This document shows, piece by piece, positions 5,767 through 9,103 of a DNA stretch of 9,103 nt. Position numbers and translations under genes: made by a program. A model generated the notes under the pieces. The model saw nothing but the letters and a program-made list of their open reading frames with translations. It was not told the DNA's origin and did not search any database. Numbering within the stretch: the stretch's first letter is position 1; each line of letters opens with the position of its first letter. This stretch comes from Candidatus Omnitrophota bacterium (lineage in GTDB: Bacteria > Ratteibacteria > UBA8468 > MWAK01): NCBI GenBank assembly GCA_018829455.1, contig JAHJUB010000236.1:1-9103 (forward strand). The letters run 5' to 3'.

Positions 5767-6425
5767 AATTTCCCTGCTTCGAGAAAGCTGTAATAAGCCT
5801 TCCGATTGAAAACGATATGATCGAGGAGTTCGATACCCATAATTTCCCCGGCTTGTCGGAGCTGAAGCGTGATATATAGGTCGGCCTCAGACGGTTCAAG
5901 GTTGCCCGCCGGATGGTTGTGGGCCACGACAATGCCGGAAGCGCGGTCTGCCAGCGCATCGGCAAAGACCTCCCGCGGATGAACCGGGCTACGGTCCACC
6001 AGGCCGATGGAAACGACTCTCACGTTCAAGACTTCATTGGCACCGTTAATGGTGATGCAAAGAAAATGCTCTTGCCTGCGGTCGGCGAAGTGCCGGATGA
6101 GAGGTAAAACATCCGAAGGTGTCGTGATCTTGAGGCCTTCGGGCTTGATCCGCCGACGGGCATATTCAATGGCCGCCAGAACGAGGGCGGCCTTGGCCTG
6201 GCCGATCCCTTCGAAACTGGTCAAATCGTCAACCCGTACATCGAGTCCCCTCTCGTCCATGACCCGGGCCACTTTGCCCGCAAGGGTCATCACGTCCATC
6301 CGGGGTGAGCCTTTACCCAGCAGGACGGCAAGCAGTTCCTGATCGCTGAGCGCCCCAGGCCCTTTGATGAGCAGTTTCTCCCGCGGCCGGTCGTACTTCG
6401 GAATCTGATCAATGGGCTTAGGCAT
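5763..6425 (-). CDS. radC: RadC-family JAB/MPN metallopeptidase-like protein
   Basis: This is a complete 220-residue protein of normal length for the family. An N-terminal UPF0758-type helical region includes ALSDQELLAVLLGKG (25-39) and a helix-hairpin-helix-like FEGIGQAKA (71-79). The C-terminal JAB domain has HNHPAGNLEPSEAD (169-182), giving the zinc ligands H169, H171 and D182, with E119 a likely catalytic glutamate. Despite the name, RadC is no longer thought to be a dedicated repair enzyme; its substrate is unsettled, and copies are frequent on mobile elements and in defence islands. I chose ATG 6425 because GGAGG (6431-6435) lies just upstream and the product starts MPKPIDQIPKYDRPREKL, a typical RadC N-terminus; an upstream ATG at 6491 lies inside hsdR. 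It overlaps the hsdR end by 8 bases, so it is probably co-transcribed and translationally coupled. Confidence 0.93.
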   Translation of the reverse strand: MPKPIDQIPKYDRPREKLLIKGPGALSDQELLAVLLGKGSPRMDVMTLAGKVARVMDERGLDVRVDDLTSFEGIGQAKAALVLAAIEYARRRIKPEGLKITTPSDVLPLIRHFADRRQEHFLCITINGANEVLNVRVVSIGLVDRSPVHPREVFADALADRASGIVVAHNHPAGNLEPSEADLYITLQLRQAGEIMGIELLDHIVFNRKAYYSFLEAGKL

Positions 6426-9102
6426 GCGCACCTCCGGCAACCGATAGATGATGTTGGATAACCGTGACGGACATAATGTCGAAAATACCACCGGTGTCGG
6501 TATATTTTATATCAGCCAGTTCGTCATATCGGCCGCGATCGGAATAAGCGTGCTGGATCAGGCCATTTACCTGGATGCGATAAGCGCCATCCAGATACAC
6601 CCAATCCTCACGATGGGCGCGAACAGTGGATCGTATCCCGGTATCCTCCGCCTTCTCCTCTGTCACCTCCTTGATGTACAATGCTTCCTCATCGGTAATA
6701 TCGAACTTGGCGCGTATCGTCGCGATAATGTTCTGCACCGACACTTTTTTGGGGGGAGGCCCCGAACTTTTTGTGCCCTTGCTCGGTTTGAGTTTTACTG
6801 TGCCGCCGCCATGGACCTCGCCTTGGAACTGGACAGCCGCCTTGATCACTTGAGTCTGGCGGATTTGCTTCATCAACTCCGATACGCTGCCCTGTTTGAT
6901 CAACTGAGGACCGACATATTCCGCGAAAACTGCAAATTCCGCTATCTCATCAGAATAGGTAAAAAAGCAGGTCAGAAAATGGTAGCTCTTAACAAAACGG
7001 GCCAGCAGATAGACAAAGTTCTTTCGCTGATCCACATCAGGCATTTTGTCCTGGAAACGCTTGCGCAATCCATTCACAGTGAACTGCACCTGGGCGTCAG
7101 TCCCGATCTTCAGCAGAGAAACGACTTCATGGGCATCCTTTTGCGTGAATATGTCAAGGGTGAGGATTTCCTGGTACAGTCTTGTGCACTGCTTGTCGTC
7201 CGGATCACCCGGCTCAAAGGGGGTGCCTTTGCGGTATTTGGCAAAGGCCTTGAGAATGGCTTTGGCGTTGTTTGTAAAGTCCACCACAATGACTTTCTCT
7301 TTTCCCTCGCAGCAGCGGTTTAACCGTGAAACGGTCTGGATGGCGTTGCGGTCCATAACCGGCTTGTCAAGAAACATCCCGGCCAGAAGCGGCTGGTCGA
7401 ACCCGGTCTGGAATTTGTTGGCCACCACCATGAGGCGGTAGTCCTCTCCCTCGAACCGATCCTCGATGAGCTCGCCCGATTTAAGTTCGTTCATGGCGTG
7501 TTCGCTGATCGCCGCATTGGTCTCCGGATGGACAAAGTCGGAGAAAGCATAAAGGACTTTGTAGTCGACATTCCTTTCCCGCAGCTTTTCCTTGATGATA
7601 TCAAAGTAGCGCAGTCCGGCCACCCGCGAACTGGCGACAATCAAAGCCTTGGCCCGGCTGTTGATAAGCGGCATAACGCTTTCTTCAAAAATGCGCAGCA
7701 TGACCTCGGCCTTGTATTGGATCAGGCCGTCATCTTTAAAGGCCACATTCTTGAGGACCTTGGCCACCACCCCGATGGGATAGAGCTTTTCTTCTTCAGG
7801 CTTCGGCACCACGGGGCAATGCAGATGGTAAAGCGTCTTGTAGGAGATGATACTCGTTGCTACATCCACGATATAACCCTCGGCAATGGCCTCGGCCTCA
7901 CTATAGACATCGAATGGTTGACCGAAGAGGGCCACCGTGGAAGGGGCAGGGGTTGCTGTGAAGGCGACAAAAAGCTGGTTGCGATCGTGTGCGCGAATGA
8001 TTTTGGCTATTTTTTCTTCCTCATCCTCTTCTGCCAGGTCCTCATCGGGGTCCTCGGTATTACGGAACGGCATCCGGATGGCAACCCCCATCTTGCCTTC
8101 CTGGGAACGGTGGGCCTCATCGATCAAAAAAGCCACCCGGAGCTTCCTCAGGTCTTCATTCTTTCGGATCTCCTCCAGCACCCACTCGAACTTCTGCTGG
8201 GTGGTGACGATGATCGGCTTACGCTCCTGGAGAAAGCGCGGCAAATCCGCCGACCTCCGGGCGAGACCGACCACGTCTTTCAGGTGGGTGAAGTTTTCGA
8301 TCTCGTCCTTGATGTTTTTGTCCAAAGTCCTGCGGTCCGTAAGAATGAAGATGAGGTCCGTCAGCTTTTCCGTCGTATCCGCCTTGAAGATGCTGTGCAG
8401 GCGGTCGGCCAGCCAGCAGATGGACAGGGTCTTGCCGCTGCCCGCCGAATGGTGGATCAGATATTTCCGGCCGACGTCGCCTGTAACCCCAAAATGGGCC
8501 AGCACGTCATCGGACACCTTACGCACCATACGGCTCTGGTGATACCGGGGAAAAATCGTGAATGCCTTACGCGCGGACCTGTCCTCCTCGGCCTCGCGTT
8601 TGGGCACCCGGACGAGAAAAAAGGAGAGTGCCTCCAGCAGATGTTCCATGGACAGCACTTCGCGGTAGAGAAACTCCACCGGGTATTCTTTTCTATTTTT
8701 GGTGATCGCCTGATTGGTCAATCCGGTGTTGTGCCAGCGGAAGTTTTCTTCCCGGCTCGGGTCGGTAGCGGCCATGACGTCGCTGGTGTCGGCCGCCAGA
8801 TACAGAAAGGGATGTTGAAAAATTTGGTGCCCGTGGTCCCGGGCCGCAAACTGGGCTACTGCATCATGGATGGTCTGGTTCTTTTCGTGCTTGACCTCCA
8901 GGGCAACGATGGGCAGGCCGTTGAGAAAGAGGACAAAATCGATTTCCTGGTGGGTCTCGCCGAAAGTGAAATGCGGACGGAAGGTGATGCGGTTTTCACA
9001 AAAAAGCGCATTGGCCACGCTTTCACTGGACCGGGGCCCGGGGTAAAACAGCCGGAATTCCAATCCCCGCACCTTGAGTCCGTGGCGCAGCAGCATCCAC
9101 AG
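6418..9102 (-). CDS. hsdR: Type I restriction enzyme R subunit (HsdR), 5' end outside the window
   Basis: HsdR is the motor and nuclease of a type I R-M complex: it binds the HsdM/HsdS methyltransferase, translocates DNA by ATP hydrolysis and cuts unmethylated DNA. Numbered from Met at 9096, the PD-(D/E)xK nuclease site is D53, E67 and K69 (EIDFVLFLNG through LEVK), the same spacing as in EcoR124I. The SF2 motor shows Walker A SAGSGKT (217-223), DEAH (326-329), TATP (380-383), a motif V stretch at FQTGFDQP and motif VI QTVSRLNR (587-594). About 300 residues of C-terminal helical region follow, as expected. The frame is still open at the window edge (Leu-Trp precede Met), and by comparison with EcoR124I roughly 90-100 N-terminal residues are missing, so Met 9096 is not the true start. 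The gene appears intact within the window. hsdM and hsdS would be expected upstream, beyond 9103. It leads an operon with radC. Confidence 0.95.
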   Translation of the reverse strand: MWMLLRHGLKVRGLEFRLFYPGPRSSESVANALFCENRITFRPHFTFGETHQEIDFVLFLNGLPIVALEVKHEKNQTIHDAVAQFAARDHGHQIFQHPFLYLAADTSDVMAATDPSREENFRWHNTGLTNQAITKNRKEYPVEFLYREVLSMEHLLEALSFFLVRVPKREAEEDRSARKAFTIFPRYHQSRMVRKVSDDVLAHFGVTGDVGRKYLIHHSAGSGKTLSICWLADRLHSIFKADTTEKLTDLIFILTDRRTLDKNIKDEIENFTHLKDVVGLARRSADLPRFLQERKPIIVTTQQKFEWVLEEIRKNEDLRKLRVAFLIDEAHRSQEGKMGVAIRMPFRNTEDPDEDLAEEDEEEKIAKIIRAHDRNQLFVAFTATPAPSTVALFGQPFDVYSEAEAIAEGYIVDVATSIISYKTLYHLHCPVVPKPEEEKLYPIGVVAKVLKNVAFKDDGLIQYKAEVMLRIFEESVMPLINSRAKALIVASSRVAGLRYFDIIKEKLRERNVDYKVLYAFSDFVHPETNAAISEHAMNELKSGELIEDRFEGEDYRLMVVANKFQTGFDQPLLAGMFLDKPVMDRNAIQTVSRLNRCCEGKEKVIVVDFTNNAKAILKAFAKYRKGTPFEPGDPDDKQCTRLYQEILTLDIFTQKDAHEVVSLLKIGTDAQVQFTVNGLRKRFQDKMPDVDQRKNFVYLLARFVKSYHFLTCFFTYSDEIAEFAVFAEYVGPQLIKQGSVSELMKQIRQTQVIKAAVQFQGEVHGGGTVKLKPSKGTKSSGPPPKKVSVQNIIATIRAKFDITDEEALYIKEVTEEKAEDTGIRSTVRAHREDWVYLDGAYRIQVNGLIQHAYSDRGRYDELADIKYTDTGGIFDIMSVTVIQHHLSVAGGAHA
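6430..6435 (-). promoter_or_regulatory. Ribosome binding site that sets the radC start
   Basis: GGAGGT on the minus strand lies four bases before ATG 6425, inside the last codons of hsdR. It decides the start against the longer in-frame ATG at 6491, which has no comparable site. Confidence 0.7.
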
Positions 9103-9103
9103 A

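Noticed and set aside
6426..6491. 22-residue N-terminal extension of RadC from ATG 6491
   Set aside because: The added residues lie within hsdR and do not look like RadC; the ribosome site favours 6425.
6448..7323. 291-aa plus-strand frame
   Set aside because: It is antisense to hsdR, which has clear motifs on the minus strand.
7937..8542. 201-aa plus-strand frame rich in Ser and Arg
   Set aside because: It is antisense to the hsdR motor domain; composition typical of a shadow frame.

Overview
The window reads as part of a bacterial defence or genome-conflict island. Its protein families (Fic, RhuM, RadC, type I HsdR, TOTE-type primase-helicase) are scattered widely across bacteria, so the host cannot be fixed from sequence alone. 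The mixed base composition and several residue patterns would suit a Desulfobacterota-like Gram-negative, but that is a weak guess.

Left part, plus strand. A complete Fic-family protein (160-1683, own sigma70-like promoter at 99-126) is followed after 33 bases by a long, visibly more AT-rich gene (1717-4641). That gene encodes one protein: N-terminal coiled coil, Cys cluster, archaeo-eukaryotic primase (AEP) domain of the TOTE conflict-system type, SF2 helicase and C-terminal HKD (phospholipase D-like) nuclease. An in-frame amber codon (TAG, 3904-3906, codon 730) interrupts it before helicase motifs V and VI. The frame stays open for 244 more codons that continue the family, so this is a recent nonsense mutation, an assembly or sequencing error, or a read-through/recoded amber.

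Right part, minus strand. A type I restriction endonuclease subunit, hsdR (6418-9102, 5' end outside the window), overlaps radC (5763-6425) by 8 bases. RadC is followed, through ATGA overlaps, by a 70-aa N-terminal piece of a second Fic protein, a 92-aa N-terminal piece of a RhuM-family protein and a 24-aa peptide.

Middle, 4642-5278. There is no intact gene here beyond the 24-aa peptide's short frame. The stretch holds the remnant of a second RhuM-like N-terminus fused to a degraded hypothetical gene of a recognisable family (frameshift at 4852, TAG at 4777-4779, TGA at 4708-4710). Homology to that family stops about four bases after the TOTE gene's stop codon, which marks a recombination or insertion junction.

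Taken together, an R-M-associated operon has had a series of internal deletions that left only gene starts, and a foreign Fic/TOTE block now abuts it tail to tail. Functional candidates are Fic, RadC and HsdR. The TOTE gene is functional only if the amber is suppressed or is an error. All family assignments come from reading motifs, with no database search.
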